Shown one piece after another: positions 1 to 9,237 of a stretch of DNA of 64,000 nt. Origin of the DNA: Neobacillus massiliamazoniensis (GTDB lineage: Bacteria > Bacillota > Bacilli > Bacillales > Cytobacillaceae); contig NZ_CVRB01000003.1 of assembly GCF_001048695.1 (NCBI RefSeq), positions 744,001 to 808,000 on the forward strand. The letters run 5' to 3'. How positions within the stretch are numbered: the stretch's first letter is position 1; each line of letters begins with the position of its first letter. The translations under genes and the position numbers were made by a program. Under the pieces are notes generated by a model, which saw only the letters and a list, made by a program, of their open reading frames with translations, was not told the DNA's origin and made no database searches.

Positions 1-597
1 GAATTCCACCTTGCCTTCTTTTATAATAAACAAGCTGATGATTGGTCCGATAGCGCAAATACATGCGAACGTGGTGAATTTAACTGCATCGGTAGCATGG
101 ACGATAATATTAATCAATATCATTCCTGCAGTCAAAAAAACAGGCATGATAATACCAAATATACCCGACATGGTACCACGTTTGGATTCCTCAACCTGAT
201 CTGGAATCAAAGCGGTAAAAGCCGCCCAGCTGAAATTAACGAAAAACTGTGCTGCTGACCATGCTATCACGACGCCTAAAATGGTTTTCGAGAATAAAAT
301 ACACATGATACAGATTGAACCAATTAGTGAACCCAATAAAATCCAAAGACGGCGTCTTCCGAAAGCCACAGTGCTTCGGTCACTGATGGCACCACCGATT
401 GGGTTACCGATTAAGGCAAAGATTGCGCTTACACCTGCCACCAGACCATAGGATGCGGCGTAACCCTTAGGGTCGATAGCCATAACCTTGAGTGGCACCA
501 ATAGTGCACCGGTGGTCAAGAACCCCATGAGCATCAGCCCAAAACCAATTACGATACCCGCAGCCAATCGCGGAAAAGGTGTTTTAATCGTTTCCAT
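1..597 (-). CDS. MFS sugar/glycoside permease, 3' end outside window
   Basis: Open frame of 199 codons running off the left edge, so only the N-terminal half is present. It starts with ATG at 597 after a GGGGGAAAT ribosome site. Alternating hydrophobic segments give about six transmembrane helices. The loop after helix 2 reads GGAISDRSTVAFGRRR, the MFS motif A (G-x3-D-R-x-x-x-x-G-R-R). It lies 130 bp downstream of a beta-glucosidase on the same strand, so uptake of a glycoside or oligosaccharide is a reasonable inference; the substrate cannot be read from sequence. A perfect cre site lies just upstream. Confidence 0.8.
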   Translation of the reverse strand, partial: METIKTPFPRLAAGIVIGFGLMLMGFLTTGALLVPLKVMAIDPKGYAASYGLVAGVSAIFALIGNPIGGAISDRSTVAFGRRRLWILLGSLIGSICIMCILFSKTILGVVIAWSAAQFFVNFSWAAFTALIPDQVEESKRGTMSGIFGIIMPVFLTAGMILINIIVHATDAVKFTTFACICAIGPIISLFIIKEGKVEF

Positions 598-619
598 AAT
601 ATTTCCCCCTAAAAATAGA

Positions 620-633
620 TGAAACCGTTTACA
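620..633. promoter_or_regulatory. CcpA cre box upstream of the MFS gene
   Basis: TGAAACCGTTTACA matches the Bacillus cre consensus TGWNANCGNTNWCA at every position. It sits 23 bp before the permease start, where bound CcpA would repress in glucose. The match is seen; the function is inferred. Confidence 0.7.
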
Positions 634-684
634 ATGTTTTGTAAAAATAACAGAGGACATTTCCAGCATCTTTAAAAGCTAATC

Positions 685-715
685 CCACTATCTCCATCTA
701 AAATGGAGATAGTGG
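685..715. terminator. Perfect 13-bp hairpin between bglX-like gene and MFS gene
   Basis: CCACTATCTCCAT and ATGGAGATAGTGG pair perfectly around a 5-nt loop. No T-run follows on the minus strand, so it may be a processing or partial-termination hairpin rather than a full terminator. Confidence 0.45.
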
Positions 716-727
716 AATAAAAATCTG

Positions 728-3019
728 TTAATTTACTTGTTGTCCATTTAAAAGCTCTATCATTCCACTTAGCATTTCTTCAGTAAATTGCCCCTGGCTA
801 AAATTAACCAATGCGCGCAAAGGCATATGTTGCATCATTGCAGCCATCATTTCGGATGCTTCGCTTTCCATTTCAGCCATATTAATTAACGGATTATTTT
901 CGTTAGCTTTGGCTAAAAGTTCTTTGGCAATCGGTGCTAAAACAGGGTCAGAAAGTAAATCGCCAACTGTCGTATTACGATGAACTGGTTTTCGAATTGA
1001 AACGGTTGATTGAACATGAACACTGTCTGAAAGAACGATCTCTCTTGAAGATTTTCCGATTAAGATCTCAAATTCACCCGTTTCCACATGCCAATCTTTC
1101 AAATCAACGTTATAGTAAGCAAATGACCTTTTATCTAATGTAAAAGTAGCTTTCTTTTCTTCACCTGGTAGTAATTCCACTTTTTCAAAGCCCTTCAACT
1201 CTTTTTCGGGCCTTATTACAGCGCTTACTGTATCCTTTACATAGAGCTGAACAATTTCTTTTCCAGCGACACTGCCAGTATTTTTTACGTTTACACTAAC
1301 CAAAACACAATCAGTATCTTGAATTTCCTTTTTATCTATTTTGAGATTGCTATATTCAAAGCTTGTATAGCTTAAACCAAAACCAAATGGGAATAACGGC
1401 TCAATATTCTTCTTTTCATAGTAACGATATCCAACGAACACGCCTTCTTTGTATTCTACTTTATCCCCTTCACCAGGAAAGTTTAAGTACGATGGATTAT
1501 CGCTTAAGGCTTTCGGGAATGTTTCCGCTAATTTCCCGCTTGGATTCGCATCACCAAATAATAAATCGGCCATCGCACCCCCAAGTGCTTGTCCACCTAA
1601 ATAGCCTTCAAGTATTCCTTTTACCTTACCCATCCATGGCATTTCAATTGGTGCACCATTACTCAAGATAACCACGATATTACTTTGAACTTCTCCAATA
1701 GCTTCAATTAATCGAACGTGATTTTCTGGCATCCTTAAATGTTCACGGTCATAACCTTCGGATTCACAGCGATCAGGAAGACCAACAAAAAGAATCACTG
1801 TATCCGCACCAGCTGCTACTTCTTTTGCTTCACTAATTAGGTGATCATCTACCTCGTCGCTGTTTAAGTTATAGCCTTGGGCAAATAAAACAGTTGTATT
1901 CTTACCCGAAACGGTTTCAATTTCTTCTAAAATGTTTTCAAGTTTTGTAGGATTTATATGTGAGCTTCCACCACCTTGAAAACGTGGTGTTTTAGCGAAT
2001 CCACCAATAACTGCTACTGTTCCTGCTTTTTTTAATGGAAGAATAGAATCTTCATTTTTTAATAGAACCATACTTTCTCTTGCGACTTCACGTGCCAGCT
2101 GATGATGGGCTTCTTGATTGAAGACTCCATTTTCATTCCTGTTATCAACAGCTTTAAAAATAATGGTAAGGAGTCGTTCTACTGCTTGGTCAAGCTTTTC
2201 TTCTGAAAGCTGACCACTGTTTACTGCATCGACAATCTTCTTCTCACCGATTCCATAGCTTGAGGGCATTTCTAATTCCAGCCCATTTGCTAAACTGGCA
2301 ACACGTTCATTTACAGCACCCCAGTCAGAAACGACAAAGCCTTCAAATCCCCATTCATCTTTTAAAATATCCGTTAACAAATAATTATTTTCAGATGCAT
2401 ATTGACCATTTATCTTATTGTAAGCACTCATTACCGTCCATGGCTGTGCCTGCTTAACAGCGTCTTCAAAGCTTGCAAGATAGATTTCCCGCAATGTTCT
2501 CTCATCAACAATCGCATCGGTCGACATTCTGCGGTGCTCCTGATTATTAGCAGCGAAATGTTTTAAAGATGTTCCTACTCCTTGACTTTGTACGCCGTTA
2601 ATATGGTTTGCTGCCATTTGAGACGATAAGTAAGGATCTTCGGAAAAATATTCAAAGTTTCTTCCGCAAAGCGGAGAACGCTTAATATTGGCACCAGGCC
2701 CTAGGAGAACAGCTACATTTTCAGCCTGACATTCCTCGCCTAATGCAACACCCACTTTATTTATTAATTCTTTATTCCAGGTGCTTGCTAATCCTACTGC
2801 TGATGGAAAACAAGTTGACGGGACACTGTTATAAATTCCTAAGTGATCTGCTCCCTCTGCCTGTTTCCTTAGCCCATGCGGTCCATCTGTTACCATGATC
2901 GAAGGAATTCCTAATCGTTCAATCCCTTTTGTATGCCAAAAGTCTAATCCGGAACACAGACTTGCCTTTTCCTCAATAGTCATTTGTGAAATGATTTTTT
3001 TAATATCCCTTTCCATCAT
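728..3019 (-). CDS. Glycoside hydrolase family 3 beta-glucosidase
   Basis: A 763-residue protein with GH3 architecture: N-terminal TIM-barrel domain, alpha/beta sandwich domain, then a fibronectin-III-like domain near residues 570-640 ([18 protein letters not shown]). The catalytic nucleophile is the Asp in VVSDWGA near residue 230; KHFAANNQE is the conserved substrate-binding stretch. There is no signal peptide, so it probably acts in the cytoplasm on imported beta-glucosides. The C-terminal 90 residues after the FnIII domain are a short Met-rich extension. ATG at 3019 follows an AGGAGGTTT ribosome site. It is divergent from an AraC regulator and upstream of an MFS permease, which fits a small inducible glycoside-use cluster. 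The exact sugar is unknown. Confidence 0.93.
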   Translation of the reverse strand: MMERDIKKIISQMTIEEKASLCSGLDFWHTKGIERLGIPSIMVTDGPHGLRKQAEGADHLGIYNSVPSTCFPSAVGLASTWNKELINKVGVALGEECQAENVAVLLGPGANIKRSPLCGRNFEYFSEDPYLSSQMAANHINGVQSQGVGTSLKHFAANNQEHRRMSTDAIVDERTLREIYLASFEDAVKQAQPWTVMSAYNKINGQYASENNYLLTDILKDEWGFEGFVVSDWGAVNERVASLANGLELEMPSSYGIGEKKIVDAVNSGQLSEEKLDQAVERLLTIIFKAVDNRNENGVFNQEAHHQLAREVARESMVLLKNEDSILPLKKAGTVAVIGGFAKTPRFQGGGSSHINPTKLENILEEIETVSGKNTTVLFAQGYNLNSDEVDDHLISEAKEVAAGADTVILFVGLPDRCESEGYDREHLRMPENHVRLIEAIGEVQSNIVVILSNGAPIEMPWMGKVKGILEGYLGGQALGGAMADLLFGDANPSGKLAETFPKALSDNPSYLNFPGEGDKVEYKEGVFVGYRYYEKKNIEPLFPFGFGLSYTSFEYSNLKIDKKEIQDTDCVLVSVNVKNTGSVAGKEIVQLYVKDTVSAVIRPEKELKGFEKVELLPGEEKKATFTLDKRSFAYYNVDLKDWHVETGEFEILIGKSSREIVLSDSVHVQSTVSIRKPVHRNTTVGDLLSDPVLAPIAKELLAKANENNPLINMAEMESEASEMMAAMMQHMPLRALVNFSQGQFTEEMLSGMIELLNGQQVN

Positions 3020-3041
3020 AAACCTCCTACAAATAGTATTT

Positions 3042-3055
3042 AGAAAGCGTTTTCT
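3042..3055. promoter_or_regulatory. Imperfect cre-like palindrome before the beta-glucosidase
   Basis: AGAAAGCGTTTTCT is palindromic and matches the cre core, with mismatches only at the two outer bases. It lies 23 bp before the start of the GH3 gene. Confidence 0.4.
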
Positions 3056-3178
3056 TACAACTATTATAGTTTTTATTTTTTTGATACTATGGTATGTTCT
3101 ATAGAAAAATAGTAAAAATTACAGGTAATATCCCAAGGAAGTCCGCTAAATATTTACAATATGAGGGAGGGTGTGAGG

Positions 3179-4417
3179 ATGAATTTCTCCAAATATAAGG
3201 ATTTAGAATATATTTGCAAGTTAGTCTTTGACCTGTATCAAATACCTTTCTATTTTTTGGACAATAATGGGGATTTAGTGTTTGAAATCTCAAACAATTT
3301 TCAGCAAAACCCCTTGTTTTCTTCGAAAGAGGATATATTAGGCCAACTATTTACGGAAAATGATCCGCTGCATTTTCCAGTACTTCGGGAAACGGTCTAT
3401 CTTGAAAACTACTTCTCGATCGGCATCTGGTCAAATAATCAATTTAACGGGAAAATCATTGTCGGGCCAGTCCTTTACTTCAGGCTACCGGAGGAATCAA
3501 TTAAAGGTATCCTGAACGATTTTTTTCAAATCAAAATAAACAAGGATGAAATGGTTCAGTATTTTCATTCCCTTCCCGTTGTAAACAATTTAGATTTTAT
3601 AAATATAAGCTTGATCTTTTATTACATGCTTTATCAACAAAAATTGGACTTGGTTGAGATCTTCCAGCATAATAACCTACCTGTAAAGGAAAGGTTTGAA
3701 TTGGAACAGCCCGATGTTCAAATATCAAAACGCCGTCAAGATATATTGACTCATGCCGATCCACTAGCTGAGAAAAAAATCTTCGAGTGTATTAAAGAAG
3801 GAAATAAGGATGATTTAATTAATAATCTAAGGACACTACATGAATCAGGGGAACCAGGGGTGCTATCCAAAACAAGCCACTTACGGAGCCAAAAAAATTT
3901 AGCAATCGCAGGTATTACACTTGCGACAAGAGCGGCCGTAGATGGTGGTCTTTATCCTGAAATTGCCTACACCCTTAGTGATTTATTTATCCAGAATCTT
4001 GAGGAACTAAACGATAGTAAGACTGTAATCAAATTTTTAGAAAATGCCTTATTAGAATTCACCGATCGTGTTAAAAAAGGGAAAAAACATAAATATTCCA
4101 AACCGATAAGCACTTGTCAAAATTATATTTTTACTCATCTTTACGAAGATATTACCCTTTCCCATCTAGCAAAATTGACCGCCATGAATCCTAGTTATCT
4201 ATCTGTCCTTTTTAAAAAAGAAGTGGGAATTTCTCTGCGCACATATATTCAACATGCTAAAGTAGAAGAAGCAAAAAGCTTAATGACTTATACGAAGCAT
4301 TCTTTAACGGAAATTTCCAGTTTTTTAAACTTTCATGACCAAAGCTATTTTACAAAAGTCTTTAAAAAATTCACCGGCATTACACCAAAACAATTTATTA
4401 ATGGAGTTGTTGAATAA
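3179..4417 (+). CDS. AraC-family transcriptional regulator
   Basis: A 412-residue protein. The C-terminal 100 residues form a two-helix-turn-helix AraC/XylS domain: ITLSHLAKLTAMNPSYLSVL then LTEISSFLNFHDQSYFTKVF, followed by the signature KKFTGITPKQF. The N-terminal 300 residues form a sensory region of the kind found in cytoplasmic AraC regulators (no transmembrane segment seen). An upstream in-frame ATG at 3161 lies inside the Shine-Dalgarno GAGGGAGG (3163-3170), so ATG at 3179 with 8-nt spacing is preferred. It is transcribed divergently from the beta-glucosidase, which it likely controls. Confidence 0.85.
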   Translation: MNFSKYKDLEYICKLVFDLYQIPFYFLDNNGDLVFEISNNFQQNPLFSSKEDILGQLFTENDPLHFPVLRETVYLENYFSIGIWSNNQFNGKIIVGPVLYFRLPEESIKGILNDFFQIKINKDEMVQYFHSLPVVNNLDFINISLIFYYMLYQQKLDLVEIFQHNNLPVKERFELEQPDVQISKRRQDILTHADPLAEKKIFECIKEGNKDDLINNLRTLHESGEPGVLSKTSHLRSQKNLAIAGITLATRAAVDGGLYPEIAYTLSDLFIQNLEELNDSKTVIKFLENALLEFTDRVKKGKKHKYSKPISTCQNYIFTHLYEDITLSHLAKLTAMNPSYLSVLFKKEVGISLRTYIQHAKVEEAKSLMTYTKHSLTEISSFLNFHDQSYFTKVFKKFTGITPKQFINGVVE

Positions 4418-4752
4418 CATTGATTTTCAAACAGGACAAAAACTGGATAACTTTTTCAACCATTCAAATTTTAGATGCAGAAGACAATATGAATAGAGGA
4501 AATTTAATAATTCTTTACAAAAAATATATTTGTAAGATTATAATAAAAAACTGGATCTTCCGTAGATTTGAAAGAAGTAAGCCCGAATTATAAAAAATAA
4601 GCGTACCTTTCGGTACGCATCACAAATAGCCGTAAATTCTGATTTTTTCAATCGAATTACGGCTTATTTCATTTATTTGCTACATTCCCGCTGAATCTTT
4701 TCGGTCTTGTTCTTCCTATTAAACTAGTTCGAACAGCGGAATAAAGATAAAA
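4418..4752. other. Intergenic stretch with two hairpins
   Basis: No coding frame is supported. It holds two hairpins: GCGTACC-TTTC-GGTACGC (4601-4618) and GCCGTAA...TTACGGC (4629-4663, followed by TTATTTC). The pair could end transcription from the AraC gene. Confidence 0.4.
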
Positions 4753-5125
4753 TTAGTAGCTTAACGAATTTAGAACACACCTTTTGATAAAAGTTGAATC
4801 GCCTTTGACTAACTGGATCGATAACCATTCAAGGAGCCAGTGAAGCTCCTGCTGTGAAAGATTGCGTACTTCATTTTCATCTTTGGGCCATTGCAGTTTG
4901 CCGTTATCCAAACGTTTATAAAGCATGCCGAATCCATCACCATCGAAATACAAAATATTTGTAACGGTCTTTACTCCACCCTGAAAATAAGATAATGGAA
5001 TCACCATAGGGATCAAGTTCGAAACAATCTTGAATCAGTGTTGCTAGCCTATCAATTCCTTTTCTCATATCTGTTTTACCACAAATGATGTAAATGTTTT
5101 TTACACTTGTATAATCGTACTTCAT
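4753..5125 (-). pseudogene. IS66 TnpB (Orf2), frameshifted
   Basis: The first frame gives the IS66 TnpB start (IYIICGKTDMRKGIDRLA) and the second gives LYFDGDGFGMLYKRLDNGK and LQWP, which are consecutive blocks of the same protein. The frame switches near 4955-4965 at the codons for KDRYK/ILYFDGDG, consistent with one extra T. Restored, the protein would be about 120 residues, the usual family length. The N-terminal start ATGAAGTAC overlaps the end of the tnpA frame by 4 bp, as is usual in IS66. Confidence 0.75.
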
Positions 5126-5316
5126 CCATTTTTCAACTCCTTCATAACGGTTTTAATGATGCGCTCATCTACGTCGTTAAAGAAAGAATTTTCAGTATTA
5201 CCGGTTTTGATTGTGCAAATAGGATATGAGGAAGGCATCGATGGATGTTTTGCAGAAGTATTTTCGTTTTCGGTATGTAATGTGACGGGGACAATTTTTA
5301 ATCTTTGATGTGGCAT
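5122..5316 (-). CDS. IS66 TnpA-like (Orf1) fragment
   Basis: A 64-residue ORF immediately upstream of tnpB and overlapping it by 4 bp, the position of IS66 orf1. IS66 TnpA is normally over 100 residues, so this one is probably truncated. Assignment rests mainly on context; its own sequence is weakly diagnostic. Confidence 0.45.
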   Translation of the reverse strand: MPHQRLKIVPVTLHTENENTSAKHPSMPSSYPICTIKTGNTENSFFNDVDERIIKTVMKELKNG

Positions 5317-5822
5317 ATGAAAGCACCTCCTTAAATTGATAGATTTATCATACCGGGAGGTGTTGATGCATTAAATGCGTTGTTTGAATACGGGCTTACT
5401 GAAAGAAACCAAAAAACCTCATTTACTTATGATACGGTTCACCACTATTAATGCTGGACTATATCCTCTACAACCTGTCCTAAACATAAAACAGGCACGC
5501 GCGTTCATCTTTCGATAATCGCGCCCTATAATGGAATAACAAAAATATGGTCTTAGACCTAAAATCATTTAATTTTTGTTGAACTAAAGCAACCCGTTAC
5601 TTTAAGTACAATGTTTCACAATCTTTCCTGTGGATTAGGAATAAAGGCGACCTTCATATTGGAAAACTATAAAAAATTTTGAAATGACATAAGGAAGACC
5701 AAGCAAGGCGAGATTTATATACTCTATATAAATAATAGAAAGAAGCATCCAAGTTGGTTCATTTGGATGCCTTTTGTCTACAACCTGTGACGAACACCCA
5801 TATGATGTTCGCCCGAGAATAA
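5317..5822. other. Intergenic region with a repeat copy and a hairpin
   Basis: No gene is seen. It holds a copy of the dispersed repeat (5578-5622) and a hairpin GCATCCAA...TTGGATGC around 5746-5770 followed by CTTTTG. Confidence 0.4.
5578..5622. repeat. Dispersed palindromic repeat, copy 1
   Basis: Leftmost copy of the family. Core GTTGAACTAAAGCAACCCGT, then tail TTTAAGTACAAT and TTCACAAT. Confidence 0.75.
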
Positions 5823-6269
5823 TTATTTTTCAGTTGCTGTCATCCCCATTGCAATAGAAATTCTATTCCAACTGTTAATTTGATTAACTATTAGAACAAG
5901 GTCAACATACTGTTTTTCGTCATAGTGTTCACGCACTCTTTGATAAAGCTCATCTGGAACACGTTTTGTCGGTATTAATGTCACATGCTCTGTCAACTCT
6001 AAAGCTACTTTTTCTGCTTCTGTATAGAATTCACACTCTTGCCAAGCACTAATACAATATATTCTTTGTTCTGTTTCACCCATTTTTCGAGCATCTGCTG
6101 TATGCATATTCAAACAATGTGCACAGCCGTTTATTTGAGAAGCCCGAATATTTATAAGATCACGAAGTTTACGGTCTATACCTGTAGTTTTCGTGTACTT
6201 CACCATTTCCATCATTATTTTATGTGCTTCTGGTGGAGCTACCTTGTAAATATCAATTCGTTGTTCCAA
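5823..6269 (-). CDS. Carboxymuconolactone decarboxylase / AhpD-like protein
   Basis: A 148-residue AhpD-like fold protein. The redox motif is NGCAHCLNMH, a C-x-x-C followed by a His three residues later, as in AhpD-type alkylhydroperoxidases. Members reduce peroxides or act on small cyclic substrates; here the physiological partner is unknown because no ahpC or lipoamide gene is adjacent. The start ATG at 6269 follows AGGAGGTAATTAA. It is monocistronic, between two repeat copies. Confidence 0.85.
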   Translation of the reverse strand: MEQRIDIYKVAPPEAHKIMMEMVKYTKTTGIDRKLRDLINIRASQINGCAHCLNMHTADARKMGETEQRIYCISAWQECEFYTEAEKVALELTEHVTLIPTKRVPDELYQRVREHYDEKQYVDLVLIVNQINSWNRISIAMGMTATEK

Positions 6270-6360
6270 TTTAATTACCTCCTAAAAAAGTTTATTTAAT
6301 ATCTTATTAAACTACCTAAAAAAATATTATCTAATCCGATTAATATCTCCTTCAAACTTA

Positions 6361-6464
6361 TTCAACAAATCTGTTCTGTTAGTCGAATAAGAAAAAGGCT
6401 GCCGAAGCAGCCTTACTTTCTTGAACTTAAGCACCCGTTTGTTTAAGTACAATTCTTCACAATT
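6361..6464. repeat. Dispersed repeat, copies 2 and 3 in tandem
   Basis: The first unit ends GCTGCCGAAGCAGC (a hairpin), the second begins at 6423 and carries GCACCCGTTTGTTTAAGTAC and TTCACAAT. Together they make a nearly full-length two-part repeat, closely matching the copy at 32429-32538. Confidence 0.75.
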
Positions 6465-6485
6465 CTTGACTTTACTCGAGTCCAT

Positions 6486-6704
6486 TTAATTGTGATAAGT
6501 AATGTGTAAAATGATAGAACGGTAAGGATACATGCCGTTGGTAACTAACGAAATCCTCCCATGTCGTGTTTTCTCTTGGATTGTAGTGACTATCAGTTCT
6601 CTATTAATCGTATCTTTCTCTTTTGGTTGTTCCGTTTGACCTGGCTGCTCGCCCAAAAAGCCCATTTCTATAAAAATATGTGAACGACTATTATACTTGT
6701 CCAT
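6486..6704 (-). CDS. Hypothetical 72-residue protein (doubtful)
   Basis: Open frame divergent from the SPOCS-like gene. It is hydrophilic and has no recognised domain. The duplicated copy near 32.57-32.77 kb has in-frame stops (after codon 8 and in the middle) despite about 96% identity, so either the frame is not a gene or the second copy has decayed. The ribosome site is weak (AAAG). Confidence 0.25.
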   Translation of the reverse strand: MDKYNSRSHIFIEMGFLGEQPGQTEQPKEKDTINRELIVTTIQEKTRHGRISLVTNGMYPYRSIILHITYHN

Positions 6705-6776
6705 TCTTTAACTTGTCCAAAGAATACTTTAACAATGTAAAACCTAAAAAAATTATAATGAAATGAGGTGTTTTTA

Positions 6777-7572
6777 ATGGGATGTAATGATAATCTTCAA
6801 CCCAATCAAGCAAGTCAATCCATGGACCCCCCCTGGTCCTTGTTCAGTAGCAACAACACCATTAACACCATTTACGAGTGCAAATACCGGAACAGCGAAT
6901 GCATCACTGGTTAATAGGATTAAAGTTCCTGTTGTACTAGCAGAACCAACAATCCAAATTCCTTTAGAGGCAACATTTTCTCTTGGAATTGGTGCATCTG
7001 AAATTAAAAGAGTGAAAAAAAATGTATTTCTGGATCAAGTGAAACTTGTTCCGGTTGCACCATTTGCACGTGTTGATGGCACTGACTTTTTTACCTTTTC
7101 AAGAGCTAAATTATTTATATCAGGGCATATTCGTAAAAATATTGAATATACTACGGCTAATCCTGCGGCATGTACTGTAGAGCTTACAGATCAAATTGTC
7201 GATATTCCATTCACCGGCTTTACAGAACTTAGTACATCTGCTGGAACGCTCATTAATCTACCAATCTTAGGTATTAATGAATCTTCGGAGTCTAGTTTCC
7301 TTAGTGATGTAAACAACTTAAATGCTCGCTTGGATAAATTCTTCTTCAACAATCTTGTCAAATTCAATGAACAGCCATTTGGTGAGTTAGTAGCCGCAAA
7401 CTTCTTTGAACTTGATTTTGCGCCAACGGAACCAACGCCTGAGGGACTTTTTTTCACGTTGACTGAAAAACTCGTCCTGGAACTTACTGTAAAAGTATTA
7501 CAAACTCAGCAGCTTGCCATTACAGCAACTTCAGTCGTTCCTTTGCTTACTGGACTTACTCCTCCAGTTTAA
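6777..7572 (+). pseudogene. SPOCS (DUF3794)-like protein, frameshifted copy 1
   Basis: Near-duplicate of the gene at 32847-33653. The shared start is ATG at 6777 after GAGGTG, and both copies begin MGCNDNLQPNQASQSMD. At 6827-6833 this copy has seven Cs where the other has six, throwing the start out of frame with the remaining 248 codons. The body (IKVPVVLAEPTIQIPIEA-like, then GHIRKNIEYT, then DIPFTGFTEL) resembles the beta-rich SPOCS/DUF3794 domain of spore-coat and exosporium proteins; this family call is from motif memory. It may be broken, slip by phase variation, or reflect a sequencing error. An out-of-phase ATG at 6787 could allow translation of the body. Confidence 0.6.
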
Positions 7573-7639
7573 TGGATGTTCATATGTAAGGAAAGAGGTT
7601 CTGTTTCTTGTAAATAGAGCCTTTCCTCCAATTCAATCC

Positions 7640-7881
7640 TTGTATAACACTCAAATAGTCCTAAAAGATGCACACGATAAAGAAAAAATCATAAACGAAT
7701 TAAATTTTTCTGAAGAAGGTAAAAACGCTTCAAAAAAGTAGAAGAAATATTTTTTAAAAATGGGATTAAAATATTAGGTTCAATTCAAACAAAAGATAGT
7801 ATTCCTTTTCAGTTAATCTGTTTTGATTATGAAACAAATCCAAACGGTGATTTTATTTATAGAGATGTTCGTTTTATTTAA
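7640..7881 (+). pseudogene. Decayed small ORF downstream of SPOCS-like copy 1
   Basis: Frame reads LYNTQIVLKDAHDKEKIINE, then is shifted after NFSEEGK and stops; the other frame continues with VEEIFFKNGIKILGSIQT and ends SNGDFIYRDVRFI (second-copy numbering). The second copy at 33.73-33.97 kb is disabled by a different mutation, so an intact ancestor of about 80 residues can be reconstructed from the two. Function is unknown. Confidence 0.55.
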
Positions 7882-7946
7882 TTGATATTCTTACGTACAA
7901 AAAGCTAGGGGATTAAATCTTAGCTTTTTTTAGTCCATAAAAATAG

Positions 7947-8042
7947 TCCTTCTTCAACTCCCTGCCACTTTAGTGGAATAAGAAAAAAAGCCGCCGAAGC
8001 AGCTGGTGATCTTAAACTATATCCTCCGATAGTTGAAGAAGA
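7947..8042. repeat. Dispersed repeat, copy 4 (full two-part form)
   Basis: Begins CCTTCTTCAACTCCCTGCC, has the middle hairpin AAGCCGCCGAAGCAGC, and ends TAGTTGAAGAAG. It abuts the stop codon of the GNAT gene at 8045. Confidence 0.8.
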
Positions 8043-8044
8043 AA

Positions 8045-8593
8045 TTAAACCCATTCATTCTCTAAAACACTAAATAATAAGGAATCACGCCATTCATCTT
8101 TCATCAATAAATCTCCACGAATTCTTCCTTCTTTTGTCATCCCAGCCTTTTCCAAAACTCTAATTGAACCTATATTTCTTGGATCACAGGTTGCATAAAT
8201 ACGATGAAGTTTTAATTGATGAAATCCAAAACCGATTATAAGTGTTGCAGCATCCGTTGCAATCCCCTTTCCCCAATATTCTGGATTAATTATATAACCT
8301 ATCTCCCCTTTTTTATTATGGGCATCCCTAATGTTTAATTCTCCAGCTCCAATTAATCTATCTTCTTTATTATTAATAGCTAATGCATATCTTGTTCTTG
8401 GTTCTTTTGCTGAATCAACTAAAACTTGTTTAACAAATGATTGAGATTCTTTTAACGAATTCGGTCCCCAAGGCTGGTATCTACATACCCTTTCTTGTGA
8501 TGCGTATTTATGTACTTCCTGCCAATCACTTAACTGGAATTCTCGTAAATAAATTCTCTCTGTTTTTAGTTCTGTGCTTGCCAACCTCATCAA
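8045..8593 (-). CDS. GNAT N-acetyltransferase (RimJ/RimL type)
   Basis: A 182-residue acetyltransferase. It shows the N-terminal TERIYLREFQLSDW entry strand, the acetyl-CoA loop in INPEYWGKGIATDAA (Q/R-x-x-G-x-A variant) near residue 110, and the C-terminal NIGSIRVLEKAGMTKEG block, all typical of enzymes that acetylate N-terminal or small-molecule amines. The ribosome site GGAGGAGAT precedes ATG at 8593 (a second ATG follows at 8590). A repeat copy begins 2 bp after its stop codon. The substrate is not predictable. Confidence 0.85.
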   Translation of the reverse strand: MMRLASTELKTERIYLREFQLSDWQEVHKYASQERVCRYQPWGPNSLKESQSFVKQVLVDSAKEPRTRYALAINNKEDRLIGAGELNIRDAHNKKGEIGYIINPEYWGKGIATDAATLIIGFGFHQLKLHRIYATCDPRNIGSIRVLEKAGMTKEGRIRGDLLMKDEWRDSLLFSVLENEWV

Positions 8594-8775
8594 AATCTCC
8601 TCCCAGAATTAGAATATCACTTTTTCACTTGTTCAATTAACCTGCCTTTTTGTTTAATTACAAATAGATAATGAAATTCTTATGTATGTATTGCAAAAAA
8701 TGTAATTCATGAGATATTCTACGAGTAAAGGAGAAATTACATGCACATATCAATCATTAGATGGGAGATGAGATT

Positions 8776-9021
8776 ATGAAAGAATTTAAAGAAGTAAAAG
8801 TTACAAAAAAAATACCTACAGCGATTACCTGTAATAAATGTGGAAAGACCTTAGCATTAACTGAATACGGTCTAGAAGAAAATGAATTTCATTCTTTCAA
8901 CATAGTTTTTCCTTATGGATCAATGTATGATGAAGAAAGATGGAAATTTGATATATGTGAGACATGTCTCGTCGATTTTGTAAGAACTTTCAAACATTCT
9001 CCTGGTATCTCTGGGGCCTAG
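8776..9021 (+). CDS. Small zinc-ribbon-like protein
   Basis: An 81-residue protein with two Cys pairs, CNKCGK near the start and CETC in the middle, spaced as for one zinc site. ATG at 8776 is chosen over 8761 because GGGAGATGAG fits its ribosome site. The last residues are followed by a short GGCCTAGCTAATGCTGGGCC hairpin (about 9014-9033) then TTTTA, a likely terminator. No function is recognised; similar small proteins are common as single hypothetical genes in Bacillus. Confidence 0.65.
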   Translation: MKEFKEVKVTKKIPTAITCNKCGKTLALTEYGLEENEFHSFNIVFPYGSMYDEERWKFDICETCLVDFVRTFKHSPGISGA

Positions 9022-9092
9022 CTAATGCTGGGCCTTTTATAGTGAATTCAATATTTTATAATTAAAAAAAGGACCATTTTGGTTCCTGAACA

Positions 9093-9140
9093 TCTTCTTC
9101 AACTAAAGCCCCCATAGGCTTAAGTACAATAATTCACAAT
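9093..9140. repeat. Dispersed repeat, copy 5
   Basis: ATCTTCTTCAACTAAAGCCC core and TTAAGTACAAT/TTCACAAT tail, just right of a GGACCATTTTGGTTCC hairpin (9071-9086). Confidence 0.75.
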
Positions 9141-9237
9141 CTCTCTTTGGACATTTTTATATCCGTATATTTTTAGTGCAAAAAGGTATGATTAACAAAT
9201 TTGAGTTGATTGATACTTTTATGCTTCACCTAGATGA

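Larger units (their letters stand above)
4753..5316 (-). mobile_element. IS66-family remnant (tnpA and frameshifted tnpB)
   Basis: Two IS66 accessory genes lie end to end on the minus strand. The third, large transposase gene (tnpC) that IS66 needs is not found nearby, and TnpB is frameshifted, so the element is defective. Confidence 0.7.

Noticed and set aside
1363-1671. 102-codon plus-strand ORF inside the GH3 gene
   Set aside because: Antisense shadow of a well-supported gene.
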